64,000 nucleotides of DNA from CAVWXT01 sp963759115 (GTDB taxonomy: Bacteria > Planctomycetota > Planctomycetia > Pirellulales > Thermoguttaceae), in the NCBI GenBank assembly GCA_963759115.1, contig CAVWXT010000002.1, forward strand, positions 124,001 to 188,000, in the 5' to 3' direction. Shown piece after piece: positions 18,491 to 27,845 of this stretch. Position numbers and translations under genes: made by a program. Position 1 is the stretch's first letter, and each line of letters begins with the position of its first letter. The notes beneath the pieces were generated by a model that saw nothing but the letters and a program-made list of their open reading frames with translations, did no database searches and had not been told where the DNA came from.

Positions 18491-19396
18491 CTATGACACC
18501 TGGCTCATCCGCTTCAGCGTGTCGTCGACTTGCTCGGTGCTCAACATGCCGACCGTGATGGCATCGACGAGCCCGTTCGAAAAGACGTACTTGAGCGAGG
18601 CGTCTTTCTCCTCCGGCTTGGTCAGTTTGCCGGCCCCGAAGATCTTCATCCCCACCACGGCCTTGCCGTTGCCGCGGGCCGTCTTCAGCACGCTGGAGAC
18701 TTCTTCCACCGTGCCGTCGCACAGGTACTCCGTGCCGCACTTGTTGTTGACGCGGGCGAAGATCACCTCGACCCACGGGTGCGTGGACGCGACCTTCAAG
18801 GCGCCGAGGTCGTGGCACGAAACGCCCACCGCGCCCACCACGCCCTTCTGCTTCAACTCGGAGAGGTCGTCGCGGATGCGTTCGTATTCCGTGGGCCACT
18901 TGTCGTTCATCATGCAGTGGAGGAGGCAGACGTCGATCCGCTCGACGCCCAGCTCCTGGAGGTAGCGATCGACTTCTTTCTTGGCGCCGCCGGAGGGCGT
19001 GTTCCAGGTTTCCTTGCGCGGCCAGAGCTTGGTCAAGAGGGCCAGTTTCTCGCGGGGCAGGCCCTTGATCACGTCCTTGACGAAGGGCTGCGAGCCGTAG
19101 CCGTCGGCCATGTCGATGAAGGTAATGCCCTGGTCGAGGCCGCGGCGGAGCACGCGGTCGAAGCCCGCCTTGCCTAGCCGCGTCAACTCGGACGAATGAT
19201 TGTAGCCGTTGAAGCCGGTGCCCTGCGCGAGGCGCGAGACCTTAATGCCGGTCTTGCCCAGGGGGACAATGTCGGTGCCCCGGAAGCCGGCGGCCGTCGC
19301 GGCGTCGGCGGCGTGCAACAGACGAGGGGCCGTGACCAGCAAACCGGCGCCCGCCAACGACGTTCCCAGAAACTGACGACGAGTGAAGCGCACCAT
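18491..19396 (-). CDS. Tat-exported aldo/keto reductase
   Basis: A 301-residue NADPH-type aldo/keto reductase with a Tat signal (MVRFTRRQFLGTSLAGAG). The catalytic tetrad is visible: Asp and Tyr in DMADGYG, Lys in LLTKLWPR and His in VCLLHCMM. The barrel continues through GVSCHDLGAL and ends with a cofactor-site-like ITVGMLSTEQVDDTL. Export of AKRs is common in planctomycetes and suggests periplasmic sugar or aldehyde chemistry. GGAGGAG lies 5 nt before the ATG at 19396. Confidence 0.9.
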   Translation of the reverse strand: MVRFTRRQFLGTSLAGAGLLVTAPRLLHAADAATAAGFRGTDIVPLGKTGIKVSRLAQGTGFNGYNHSSELTRLGKAGFDRVLRRGLDQGITFIDMADGYGSQPFVKDVIKGLPREKLALLTKLWPRKETWNTPSGGAKKEVDRYLQELGVERIDVCLLHCMMNDKWPTEYERIRDDLSELKQKGVVGAVGVSCHDLGALKVASTHPWVEVIFARVNNKCGTEYLCDGTVEEVSSVLKTARGNGKAVVGMKIFGAGKLTKPEEKDASLKYVFSNGLVDAITVGMLSTEQVDDTLKRMSQVS

Positions 19397-19805
19397 GGCT
19401 CTCCTCCTACAAGTTGCAAGGAATTGGTTTTCCAGACTGGTGGACGGCCGACGAGGATGCGGCCGCCGCCGGTGGTTTTGGCATCGCTTGACCCCCAAAC
19501 GACGCATCCGCGGCGCTTTCGGTTATACACCGGCCGGCCGGTCTCGGCAACGACCTGAATGGCGCGGCCGGCCATTGTCTTTCCGACAGTGCGCATAGAA
19601 TTCCTAATGACTACGGTGCGTATTCAGAGCGACGACGATTTTTGGCGGTTTCGGCGACGGCGGATTCCTGTGCCAGATTCACAACTCTTTGTGCGGTAAT
19701 TGGTTGCGGCAATACGCCGGCATTTTTGGCATGAAATATGCTCAATAATCCATTGCGAGTTCAGTTTATCCCTAACGACAAGGCTTCCTGGAATGAAAGA
19801 GTGCC
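19397..19805. other. Divergent intergenic region with a sigma-54-like promoter
   Basis: Separates the aldo/keto reductase from the Gly/His/Ser-rich protein gene. The only site recognised is the sigma-54-like element at 19726-19742. The final 190 bp are more AT-rich than the surroundings. Confidence 0.5.
19726..19742 (+). promoter_or_regulatory. Candidate sigma-54 promoter
   Basis: TTGGCATGAAATATGCT matches the -24/-12 consensus TTGGCACGNNNNTTGCT at all but two positions, with GG and GC at the required 10-bp separation. It lies about 64 bp before the ATG of the Gly/His/Ser-rich protein. If real, that gene depends on an enhancer-binding activator. No activator gene is nearby. Confidence 0.55.
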
Positions 19806-21107
19806 ATGATGAATAAGCACTTTCGACTTCTCAGTGTCGTGCCAATAGGCGTCGCGTTACTGTTCTGGTCGGCCTCCGCGGCGAGTGCCGCGTCACACGG
19901 AGGCGGCGGGGGCGGCCACATGTCGGGCGGCGGCGGCCACATGTCCGGTGGCTTCTCGGGAGGCCACATGTCCGGTGGCTTCCACGGTGGCGGCGGCCAT
20001 ATGTCGGGCGGCTTCTCCGGGACGCACATGAGCAGCGGCTTCCACGGCGGCGGCCACGTGCCGAGCGGATTCTCCCACGCTCCTTCGTTTGGCAGCTTCT
20101 CTCATGCCCCGTCGTTTGGCGGCGTTTCCGGCGCTCATTTCAACAGCGGCTTCAGCGGCGCTAGCCACGCGACCAACCACAACTTCGCGGGCAGCGCGAC
20201 CGCGTCACACTTCACGACGCCGCACAACTTCGCAGGCAACGGACTGGCCGGACGTTCCGGCGGCGGCGGCAATTTCTCCAACGCCGGGCGAAATGTCGCC
20301 GGCGCGCATTCCTGGGATTGGCATCACGGTCAGTCTTGGTGGCATCCCGAGAACTTCCGGCACGGCTTCCACGACTTTGACCACTTCCATAACTTCGGAG
20401 GGGTATTCGCGGGTTTCGGGTTCCCCGGCTGGTACTCTCTCTACGGCTGGCCGTATTACGGTTACGGCGACTATGGCTGGCCGTATTACGGCGACTATGG
20501 CTCTTACGGCTACGGGCCGGGGGCCAGTTACTACTACGACTACGGGCCCAGCGTCAGCAATTACTACGACTACGGGCCGGGCGCCGGCTACGACGTGGCG
20601 ACGTATAGCCCCGCCAATCCCGCGGTATACGTGACGCCATCGGACGCGACCTCCGATCAGACGGCGTCCACGGGCGAAGACTATGCCACGCAGGCGCTGG
20701 ATGCGTTCCGCAGCGGCGACTATCGCGATGCCCTGCGGTGGGCCAGTCACGCGGCGGTGGAGATGCCGCAGGATGCGAGGGCGCATGAACTGATGTCGCT
20801 CTGCCTGTTCGCCTTGAAGGACTACCGGGGCGCCGCGATGGAAGCCCACGCGGCCTTGACTCTCGGGCCGGTCATTGACTGGCCGACGTTATACGCGTTC
20901 TACGGAAACGTCGACACGTACACCGGCCAACTCCGCGCCCTGGGCGCCTTCGTAACCGACAACCCCAAGGCGCCCGAGGGCCGCTTCCTTTTGGCCTACC
21001 ACTTCTTGATGACGGGCCACAAGGACGCCGCGAAGAAGGAGTTGACGGAGGTGCTGGCCCTGGCGCCCGGCGACAAGTTGGCCGAGGAATTGCTGAAGCA
21101 ACTGTGA
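19806..21107 (+). CDS. Secreted Gly/His/Ser-rich repeat protein with C-terminal TPR
   Basis: A 433-residue exported protein. The signal peptide is MMNKHFRLLSVVPIGVALLF, with cleavage near SAASAAS. Residues about 32-85 are tandem variants of GGHMSGGFSG/GGHMSGGFHG, then come Ser/Phe/His-rich repeats, a Trp/His block (WDWHHGQSWWHPENF) and a Tyr/Gly block with repeated YYYDYGP-like units (about 215-270). The last 150 residues are ordinary TPR helices (ALDAFRSGDYRDALRWASHAA). The low-complexity parts suggest a flexible, metal-binding or self-associating wall protein; the TPR part suggests a docking role. The function is not recognised. Confidence 0.8.
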   Translation: MMNKHFRLLSVVPIGVALLFWSASAASAASHGGGGGGHMSGGGGHMSGGFSGGHMSGGFHGGGGHMSGGFSGTHMSSGFHGGGHVPSGFSHAPSFGSFSHAPSFGGVSGAHFNSGFSGASHATNHNFAGSATASHFTTPHNFAGNGLAGRSGGGGNFSNAGRNVAGAHSWDWHHGQSWWHPENFRHGFHDFDHFHNFGGVFAGFGFPGWYSLYGWPYYGYGDYGWPYYGDYGSYGYGPGASYYYDYGPSVSNYYDYGPGAGYDVATYSPANPAVYVTPSDATSDQTASTGEDYATQALDAFRSGDYRDALRWASHAAVEMPQDARAHELMSLCLFALKDYRGAAMEAHAALTLGPVIDWPTLYAFYGNVDTYTGQLRALGAFVTDNPKAPEGRFLLAYHFLMTGHKDAAKKELTEVLALAPGDKLAEELLKQL

Positions 21108-21443
21108 CCGGCGTTCTTCCCGCTCATGGCCTCCCGTCACGCGGGCGCAGGGTTGCCGCCCTGCGCTCGCCTCTTGACATCTGCGGCGCAGCAGGTAGAG
21201 TCGTGGCAGTGCGGGGCTGGCGCCGCTAGTAGTCCGACACACATAAGATGTCGGGTTGGGTGCCACGGGCAGCTTGTCGGCCCGTGTCTCTTGCACGGGC
21301 AGACAAGCTGCCCGTGGCACCCGAGCTGCCCGTGGCACCCGACAATTTCGGTGTGTCAGACTACTGGCGCCCGCCGCGGTTGTTGTGACCGCGCTGTCTG
21401 ACTCGTACCATTCCGTTCAAGTCCTGTGGAAAAGGAGACTGCC
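21108..21443. other. Intergenic region with a MITE-like nested repeat
   Basis: Contains the composite palindromic element at 21228-21365 and nothing else recognisable. Confidence 0.5.
21228..21365. repeat. MITE-like element: outer AGTAGTC arms with a family A repeat inside
   Basis: The outer inverted repeat is AGTAGTCCGACACAC (21228-21242) and GTGTGTCAGACTACT (21351-21365), one mismatch. Inside is a family A palindrome, GGGTGCCACGGGCAGC starting at 21258 and its complement ending at 21322, then an extra half-copy ending GTGGCACCC near 21340. The nesting and terminal arms resemble a miniature inverted-repeat element. Confidence 0.75.
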
Positions 21444-22145
21444 ATGATGTGTCGCACGATTGTCGCGGGTGTGGCGTTGTCGGTTCTGTTGGCGATCCCG
21501 GTTCGGGCGGCCGACCAGCCGGCGAAGGAGGCGGCCATGAAGAAGGCCGCCAGCGAACTGGTCATGCCGGCCAAGAAGGTGACGTTCCTCGATGCCAAGC
21601 ACTTCATCAACAAGTGGCTCATGGTGGGGCCAATCACTTTCGGCGAGAACGAGTTCGGCGGCGGCGAACAGACCAGCGCCGCCGACAAGGAGTTCATCCC
21701 CAAGGAGGCCGAACTGGACGGCACGCAGGCGGCTCCGAAGGGCGCCAAATGGGAAGCCAAGGACTTTAGCGGTTCGAGCACGCCCGGCGAAATCGACCTC
21801 GGCACGGCCGAGCACGCGGTGACCTACGCCGTGGCTTGGGTCAACTGCCCGGAGGCCGTTACTAACGCCAAGCTCATGGTGGGCAGCGACGACTACATCA
21901 AGGTCTGGATCAACGGCAAGTTGGTCCATACCTACAAGCAGGCGTCCCGCGGCGGCGAGGCCGACCAGGACACGGTCGCCGGCATCAGCCTCAACAAGGG
22001 CGAGAACCGCATCGTCGTGAAGTGCGTCAACATCCTGTCGGCGTGGAACTTCTACCTCCGCTTTGCCGACAAGGACGGCAATGCCTATGCCGTCAAGACC
22101 ACGGCTGCGGCCAAGTATGCGCGGGGCCATCGGCAGTCCGCGTAG
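21444..22145 (+). CDS. Secreted beta-sandwich domain protein
   Basis: A 233-residue exported protein with signal peptide MMCRTIVAGVALSVLLAIPVRA. The rest begins with a helical AKEAAMKKAASELV segment and then a beta-rich domain with KWLMVGPITFGENEF, LMVGSDDYIKVWINGKLVHTY and NRIVVKCVN. These are hallmarks of the galactose-binding-like/PA14-like sandwich that planctomycetes attach to secreted enzymes. No catalytic domain is present, so a carbohydrate- or surface-binding role is likely. GGAG lies 6 nt before the ATG. Confidence 0.75.
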   Translation: MMCRTIVAGVALSVLLAIPVRAADQPAKEAAMKKAASELVMPAKKVTFLDAKHFINKWLMVGPITFGENEFGGGEQTSAADKEFIPKEAELDGTQAAPKGAKWEAKDFSGSSTPGEIDLGTAEHAVTYAVAWVNCPEAVTNAKLMVGSDDYIKVWINGKLVHTYKQASRGGEADQDTVAGISLNKGENRIVVKCVNILSAWNFYLRFADKDGNAYAVKTTAAAKYARGHRQSA

Positions 22146-22322
22146 GGCGGGCACTGCCTGCCGAAACGAGATTGGGTCGGCTGGGTCATGAAGGTCGCCG
22201 GCAGTTCCTCAGCCGCCGGCGGTTTTCAGGGCCCAGCCGACCGTTTTTCTTGTTGCTTGCGATCTGCCGCGCAACGCCTTGGCCGCCAGTCTCGTAGGGT
22301 CCGCCGTGCGGGCCCACGCTGG

Positions 22323-22772
22323 CTATGCCTCGGGCGGCAGCAGATCAGGATGGGCGCGCTTGAGCCAGCGAATGAGTTCAGTGCGCAACTGGTCGGCAAG
22401 CTCCATCATCTCCCCCGCCTCCCGGCTCGACACGCTGCCCGCACGCTCGTAGTCGCTGATGTTGCGTTTCTTGCGGAAGGCATCGAGGTGTGCGACCAAC
22501 GTGCAGTCGCAACTCAGGGTGAACCCAAGCGATTGAATGGCCCGATAATGATGTGACTCGCGGGCGACACGATACCCTTCCGCAGCCAATCCGGCGATGG
22601 CGACTTGAAGGGCCGAGTTGTATGCGATCGCCAACTGCCAATCCGGGCTCAGCCCCGGCGATCGGCAGTCGGCAAGGTCCCGATCGATCACGGTCAGCAG
22701 GTCCGAGATCTCCTGCGGGCTGCTCTCATGCTCAATCAGCCAGGCGCTTTTCAACCAGTCTTTCAAGCTCAC
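22323..22772 (-). CDS. HEPN-domain toxin of an MNT/HEPN pair
   Basis: A 149-residue helical protein. HEPN RNases carry an RX4-6H motif. Here the corresponding segment near residues 107-113 reads RNISDYE, the R-N-x-x-x-Tyr variant typical of the MNT-linked branch, where the Tyr is a target for nucleotidylation. It is expected to cleave RNA when not neutralised. It overlaps the upstream nucleotidyltransferase gene by 41 bp, so the two are co-translated. Family knowledge supports toxin-antitoxin; toxicity is not shown here. Confidence 0.78.
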   Translation of the reverse strand: MSLKDWLKSAWLIEHESSPQEISDLLTVIDRDLADCRSPGLSPDWQLAIAYNSALQVAIAGLAAEGYRVARESHHYRAIQSLGFTLSCDCTLVAHLDAFRKKRNISDYERAGSVSSREAGEMMELADQLRTELIRWLKRAHPDLLPPEA

Positions 22773-23358
22773 GCTGGTCCCCGATGAGAAAGACCTTTTC
22801 CCTCTTCAGCACGTCGCTGAGGAAGTGATGCCGAGCCGACAACTTGGAGCCAAACTCGGCCGCCGCATAGACCGTCGGATTGACTTCGCGTCCCAACTGC
22901 GATTGGGCTTCGGCCAGCGCCGCCACCGTCTCGCGAAACCCCACGTCGCCGATCACGAGCACGTCCACGTCGCTGCCGGACCTCTGCTGGCGGCGAGCCA
23001 TCGAGCCGTAGACGAAAGCGATCCTGATCCGGTCGCCCAGCGGCGCCAAGGCGGCTCTCAGCAGGTCGGCCGCTCCCGCCGTCTTCACGACGATGGCTTT
23101 GAGTTCTTCGAAGACCGCGCACCGGGTGTTGGCCTGGAAGTAGACCTGGCCGTTTCGCTCGTCGCGTCGAAGGACTTCGGCATCACATAAGTGCTTCAGT
23201 TCTCGTTGAATCGCTCCGTGTCCGCCGCCGGATGCGCGGACCACTTGGCGGAGGTAGAATGCCTGGTCCGGATGGCCGTAGAGCAGGCCGAGCACGGCCC
23301 TGCGGCTCTTGCTGAATAGGGTCTTGGAGAGCAGATCGGCTTCGAAGGCTGTACTCAT
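22732..23358 (-). CDS. HTH-fused MNT nucleotidyltransferase antitoxin
   Basis: A 208-residue protein. The first 90 residues form a winged-helix domain (FSKSRRAVLGLLYGHPDQAFYLRQVVRASG), and the rest a nucleotidyltransferase with the active site VYGSMARRQQRSGSDVDVLVIG. It would modify the HEPN toxin and repress its own operon. I chose the start at 23358 (MSTAFEADLL) because a perfect GGTACA/TGTACC operator lies just upstream (23363-23376). A start at 23397 would place that operator inside the gene. No Shine-Dalgarno is seen, so it may be leaderless. Confidence 0.8.
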   Translation of the reverse strand: MSTAFEADLLSKTLFSKSRRAVLGLLYGHPDQAFYLRQVVRASGGGHGAIQRELKHLCDAEVLRRDERNGQVYFQANTRCAVFEELKAIVVKTAGAADLLRAALAPLGDRIRIAFVYGSMARRQQRSGSDVDVLVIGDVGFRETVAALAEAQSQLGREVNPTVYAAAEFGSKLSARHHFLSDVLKREKVFLIGDQRELERLVEKRLAD

Positions 23359-23362
23359 ATCT

Positions 23363-23376
23363 GGTACAACTGTACC
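23363..23376. promoter_or_regulatory. Candidate autoregulatory operator of the MNT/HEPN operon
   Basis: GGTACAACTGTACC is a perfect 6-bp inverted repeat with a 2-bp spacer. It lies 4 bp upstream of the likely antitoxin start, a typical position for self-binding by the winged-helix domain. Confidence 0.6.
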
Positions 23377-23598
23377 ATTTTCTGGTGCGGGACGCAAGGC
23401 CAGGGGCCTCGTGCAACTGACGGTCGTCTCTGGGGTCGAAGCCCCGCCGGTCCATCACGGCCGTCGCATGATCTGCATGCTGGGACCGAAATAGGGCCGA
23501 TGGCGTGTGTCGGATTTCCGATGGAGGATTGTCGGGGCAAGGCGCGGTTGTGCGACTTCCTGGCCCTTTTTGCATCCAGTCGTAAAAGGCGACGCAGC

Positions 23599-24098
23599 TC
23601 ATTTCGCATGCAGTCCTTTTCCTTTTCTATTCTCAATCTTTCCCCATCTCCTTGCGCGAAGCTTCACGGTTACGACCGCAACGACTCCCCCGAGGATCGT
23701 GGCGGGAACGACCATGAACGGATAGACCTCGTCGATATAGAATCGCGACACGCCTTTAGGTGTCATATTCGGCGCTGGAGCGAGCAGCCACAGGAGACCC
23801 GCAAGAAGCAGCGGGAACGCAATCAAGCGAGGTAGCACTTCCCGCTGCTTCCTTGCGCCAATTACTGCCGTCAAGATCATCGGACCCACCATGACGAAAA
23901 AGGTGCTCAGGCAGTCGTAGCAGGGGTTCAGGTAGCCGGCGTGCCAGAGAAGCGTGGACGCCGCCCATCCAGCAGGCGCGCCAGCGCGAGCCACGTGACG
24001 AGTTTCAGAGCACATCGCCAGGAGTATTCCGAGTACGCTCTTGCATCGTTCGCGGCCTCGCTCCCGGACTTCGAAAGGTCAAACTGGCTGTCTGACAT
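23599..24098 (-). CDS. Small polytopic membrane protein, probable frame break
   Basis: The downstream frame encodes a membrane protein with segments FFVMVGPMILTAVIGA, LIAFPLLLAGLLWLLAPA and FMVVPATILGGVVAVVTV. Its natural N-terminus is in another frame. ATG at 24098 with GAGG 6 nt upstream reads MSDSQFDLSKSGSEAANDA and continues into CALKLVTWLALARLLDG, an expected first helix. It then must shift near 23950-23990 to join AASTLLWHAGYLNP. The rejoined protein has about 165 residues and probably four helices. The function is not recognised. Confidence 0.55.
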
Positions 24099-24171
24099 GG
24101 TTACCTCGACCGTGGTCTACTGCCTCTACGGTCCGCGTGGCGGACCCTGCGGACTCGTTCCACGCCCCTAG

Positions 24172-26510
24172 TTACGGCTCGATCAGATACGCCTGATTAT
24201 CAAGATTCAACAACACCGGCTCGTCGAACACGAGATACTGCGAGAGCCGCCGGCCCTGCGTGCGGGCCAGCTCGAAATACTCGTCGCTGAACTGCTTGAC
24301 CCGCCGGGCGTTGGTTTCCTGCGCCTTGGTGACTTGGGAATCAACCCACTGCCCGTCGCGGCGGAAGAAGGTGCGGTTGCCCACGTTGCGGACGTTCTGT
24401 TCGGCGGCCTTGGCCTCGCGGTCGGCATCGGCGGCAAATCGCAATTCCGCAGGGGCGTTGGCGGCCGGGCCGCCGCCGCCGGCGCGGCGGGCGAGGCCGG
24501 TAGCGCGGCCGCCGAAGCCGGCACTCATTGGTTTGCCAGCGTCGGGCGCTTGCTCAGCCCGCTGCATGTCGTTCTTCAACTCCCGCTGCACGAATCCGCC
24601 CTCACCCGAGGACATGCTCAACGCATCCAGGCCGACCCTCGGCGCGAGTCACGTTGCCCGCCAGGTCGTGGACGTTGGCCCGGTCGTCGGCCATGAACGA
24701 AGTGTAGGGCGTGAGGATGCCGTGCTTGGTGGCCAGATCGACCAGTTCCTTGACCAGTTCTTCGTTCTTGCCTTTCAGGTCCAGATCGTCGAGGATTTCG
24801 CCCACGCGGCGGACCGCCCAAAGCTTCTCGATGAAGGCGAAACTGTCGTCGTTGCTCTTGTCGATCAGCGTGGCGGGGAAGTCGAGCTTCTGCCGGCCCT
24901 CGCCCACCGTGCCCTGGACGATTACCTTGACCGCGCCCGGCTTCCGGTAGCGTCCGACCACCACGAGCTGCTGGCCGGCGAACAGGTCGAACGAGTCCTT
25001 GGGATAGACGCGGTTGATGGGGCTCGCCTTCTTCGGTCTTGATCTCGTCGTAGACGAACTCCAGTTGCACGCCGGTCATCACGGGCGATTCGATGCGGTT
25101 GTAGAGCTTGCTGACGCGGTCCTCGATGTCCTCGTTGGGCCGAACGTACTCGCTCTGGCCGAAGTTCTCGCGCACCAGCTTGTCCAACAGCCGGCTGTTC
25201 ACGTCGTAGCCCACGCCGAAAGTGAAGATCCGGGCGTGGACCTTGTTCAACTCCTTGGCGTTGGCGACGATCTTCATCTCGTTGGTCTCGCCGGCTGGTG
25301 GGCAGGCCGTCGGTCAGGAAGATCACGTAATTGGGCCGCTTCGAGTCTTGCAGTTGGCTCAGGGCGGTGCGCAGGGCGCCGTCGATGTTCGTGCTGCCGC
25401 CGGCATAGATCCCCTCGACGAAGCCCAACGCCGCCTTGCGGGTCTCTTCGTCGAACCGCTGCAACTCGGGCCGGAACGACTCGCACCTGGTTGTCGTAGG
25501 CCACGATGTTGAACAGGTCGCCCGGGCGAAGATTATTGAGCACGTACTTCAGCGCCGCCTTCACTTGCTCGATCTTCTTGCCGCTCATGCTGCCCGAGCG
25601 GTCGATCACGAACATCACGGTCTTGGCCGGCCGCTCTGGTCGGCGGCCTTGATCTCGGGGCTGGCCAGCAAGAGGAAGAAGCCGTCTTGGCTCTTGTCGG
25701 GCCGGTAGCTCAAGACCCGCGTGCTCACCTTCCCCTTGCCCACGTCGTAGAACAAGCGGAAATCGCTCGTGGGCACTTCGTTCTTGCTCGTGAAGGTGAT
25801 CGTGGCGTGACGTTCGTCGGGCCGCTTGATCTCGATGGCGTGCGTGGGGCTATAGACGTTCTTGATCTCCTCCTGGCTCTCGATCGTGGCGCGAATCGTC
25901 ACCTTCTCGACGGCCTCGGAGGTGTACTTGGCCGTGCTCAGCGGGAAGAGGAAATCGGTCAGGCCCTCCTGCTTGCGGCAGAGCTGCGAATAGCGGAGCG
26001 AGACGGTGCGGCTCGCGCCGGCGGGCACCGGAAAGACGCTGGTGCGGAACAGGCCCGTGCCCATCCACTCCAACAGGGCCGGGTCGCGGTTCTTGCGCAC
26101 GATTTCCTCGTAGAGCCGCCGGGCTTCCTTGGCGTCCAAGCAGCTTGGCCGGCATACTCCTTGCCGTCGACCATCAGCGTCATCTGCTCGATCGCGCCGT
26201 CGTAGGGCAGCGGAAAGACGAACGCCACTTCCATCGGCCGGCTGCCCGTGTTGACGAACGTCTGCGACACCTGCACTTGGGCCACCTGGTCGATCAGCCG
26301 GGCCTGCACGTCCAGTTCCTTGATCTTGTAGCTCACCGGCGGCAGCGGCGGCACGGGGCGGGGAATCGGGTGCGGCGGCCAGATGATGATCGGCCGCGGC
26401 AGCCGCACCTGCTCGTTGGGATCGACGACCACCAACAACCCTTGCGCCGAGGCCAGGGCAGGCATCAGAAAGAACAGGATCGCGGCAACGCGGACGAGCG
26501 GACGGTTCAT
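24172..26510 (-). CDS. Secreted VIT/VWA-domain protein, six frame breaks
   Basis: Inter-alpha-trypsin-inhibitor-like protein. The signal peptide is MNRPLVRVAAILFFLMPALASA. A VIT domain (KIKELDVQARLIDQVAQVQ ... MEVAFVFPLPYDGAI) follows, then a VWA domain with MIDAS DRSGSMSG and IFLTDGLPT, a region with ILTPYTSF, and a C-terminal tail. The order is as in known planctomycete proteins of about 780 residues. The reading frame changes near 26140, 25620, 25490, 25300, 25020 and 24620, always continuing the same domain without loss. Each break costs a single base. Six neutral indels in one colinear gene fit sequence error better than decay. The likely role is an adhesive or metal-dependent surface protein. 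Confidence 0.82.
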
Positions 26511-26934
26511 GGCTATTTCTCCTGCGAAATAGAGGGCCGGGGGCGGGCGTGGGCTCCAAACACCAGTTGAGACGATTGTCGTTGGCAAATAGTTCCCCGA
26601 AGCCGTGCGCGACATCGGGCGACCCTCATCACCCTCCCGCTAGGGTAGGGATAGCTGGCAAATTCGGGAGAGTTGGGCAAACTGTCCCCCAACGTTGGTC
26701 CCGTAGTTGCCACGCCTGGTTTGACGCCTTCACACTGCCTGCTATGATCCTGATAGGAGCTACTACGATCCAGATTGAGGCTTTTCGGTAGTCTGACAAT
26801 ACGTTTTCCTCTCCCTTCGGGAGATGGTCAAGGTGAGGGTGGGGCGAGCCGGAGCACTCCGATTCGTCTTTGCCCCGGTCTCTCCTAAGGGGAGAGGGGG
26901 GATTCTTCTCAAACTCCATGAAAGGATTAGCGAG
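26511..26934. other. Divergent intergenic region, small hairpins only
   Basis: Contains a CTCCC-TTC-GGGAG hairpin at about 26812-26824 and inverted CCCTCA/TGAGGG segments, but no clear promoter or gene. Confidence 0.4.
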
Positions 26935-27388
26935 ATGCAAACCGCCAAACAACTGTCGGTTCTCGTTGGTCAACAAGCCCGGGCGACTTGCTGACATGCT
27001 CGCGGCACTCGGCAAGGGGAAGGTGACCTTTCGGGCGTTGACGGTCATGGATTCGGGCACCAGGGGCACCGTGCGATTCGTGCCCGACGACATCGCTTCG
27101 GCCATGTCGGTACTCGAGAAAGTCAACATCCGCTGCGATGCCTCCGACGTGTTGTTGGTAGAGATTCCCAGCCAGCCGGGCGGGTTCCGCAAGATCTGCG
27201 AACGACTGGCCGCCGAACACCTGAACATCGACTACGCCTACTGCTCGTTCAACGGGTCTGGAAAGGCCAAGGGAGGCGTGTTGGCCGTCATCAAGGTCAA
27301 TGATCTGGCCAAGGCCCAGCGGCTGTTGAGCGAGAACGGCACCAGTAAGAAGAGACTGCCGTTCCGCCGCGCCGTGCTCGCGAGGTAG
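26935..27388 (+). CDS. Tandem ACT-domain protein, frame break near the start
   Basis: A small allosteric protein of two ACT domains that would bind amino acids. AAAGGA before the ATG at 26935 gives MQTAKQLSVL, after which a one-base shift near 26955-26965 joins LVNKPGRLADMLAALGKGKV, the first ACT strand-helix. The second domain is seen in LLVEIPSQPGGFRKICERLAAEHLNIDYAYCSF. The total is about 150 residues. Similar stand-alone ACT proteins are annotated as acetolactate-synthase-regulatory-like. No biosynthetic gene adjoins it. Confidence 0.75.
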
Positions 27389-27845
27389 AATATAGGCAAT
27401 TGGCAAAGGGCGCGAAGAACACGAAGAAGGGGTGGGCGGTGGTCGTTTAGCCCCGGCATGCGTGCCGGAGTTTCGGGGGAGGAAGTCGATTCAATCGTAG
27501 GGTGCGTGGAACCAGCCCTTTCAAGGTGAGCCTAAGTGATGAAACCAACGGGAGTTCAGGCGTTTTCGCGCTTGGTATCGTTTTGGCGACGTGACAGCGC
27601 CAAGTTGCTGGCCGTTGCGACACGGAGCGTGCGTTGCGAAACGACTTGCTTCTAGCGTGTTTTCGTTCTCCAGTTTATCCAGGCAACCAAGTCAGCACCT
27701 TGAAAGGGCTGCGTGCGTGGAACGCACCAACAATGGCCGCATGGAGCGGATGCTGGTGCGTTTCACGCACCCTACGGCATCTGCTCTTGCTCCGGGGAGC
27801 CGTTTCGGCGAAACTTCCGGCCCAACTTCAGGTGGAACGTGTCCA
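27389..27845. other. Intergenic region occupied by the family D element
   Basis: Apart from the nested repeat at 27496-27775 nothing is recognisable. An upstream open frame continuous with the lipoprotein gene runs through the repeat and is not credible as coding. Confidence 0.5.
27496..27775. repeat. 280-bp element with nested inverted repeats (family D)
   Basis: Outer arms are GTAGGGTGCGTG (27496-27507) and its exact complement (27764-27775). Inner arms are CAGCCCTTTCAAGGTG (27512-27527) and its exact complement (27696-27711), about 170 bp apart. The unique middle part shows no gene. It resembles a small non-autonomous palindromic element. Confidence 0.7.

Noticed and set aside
20205..20849. 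A 214-residue antisense frame under the repeat protein
   Set aside because: Its low-complexity Val/Ile repeats are the mirror of the Gly/Tyr-rich coding repeats.
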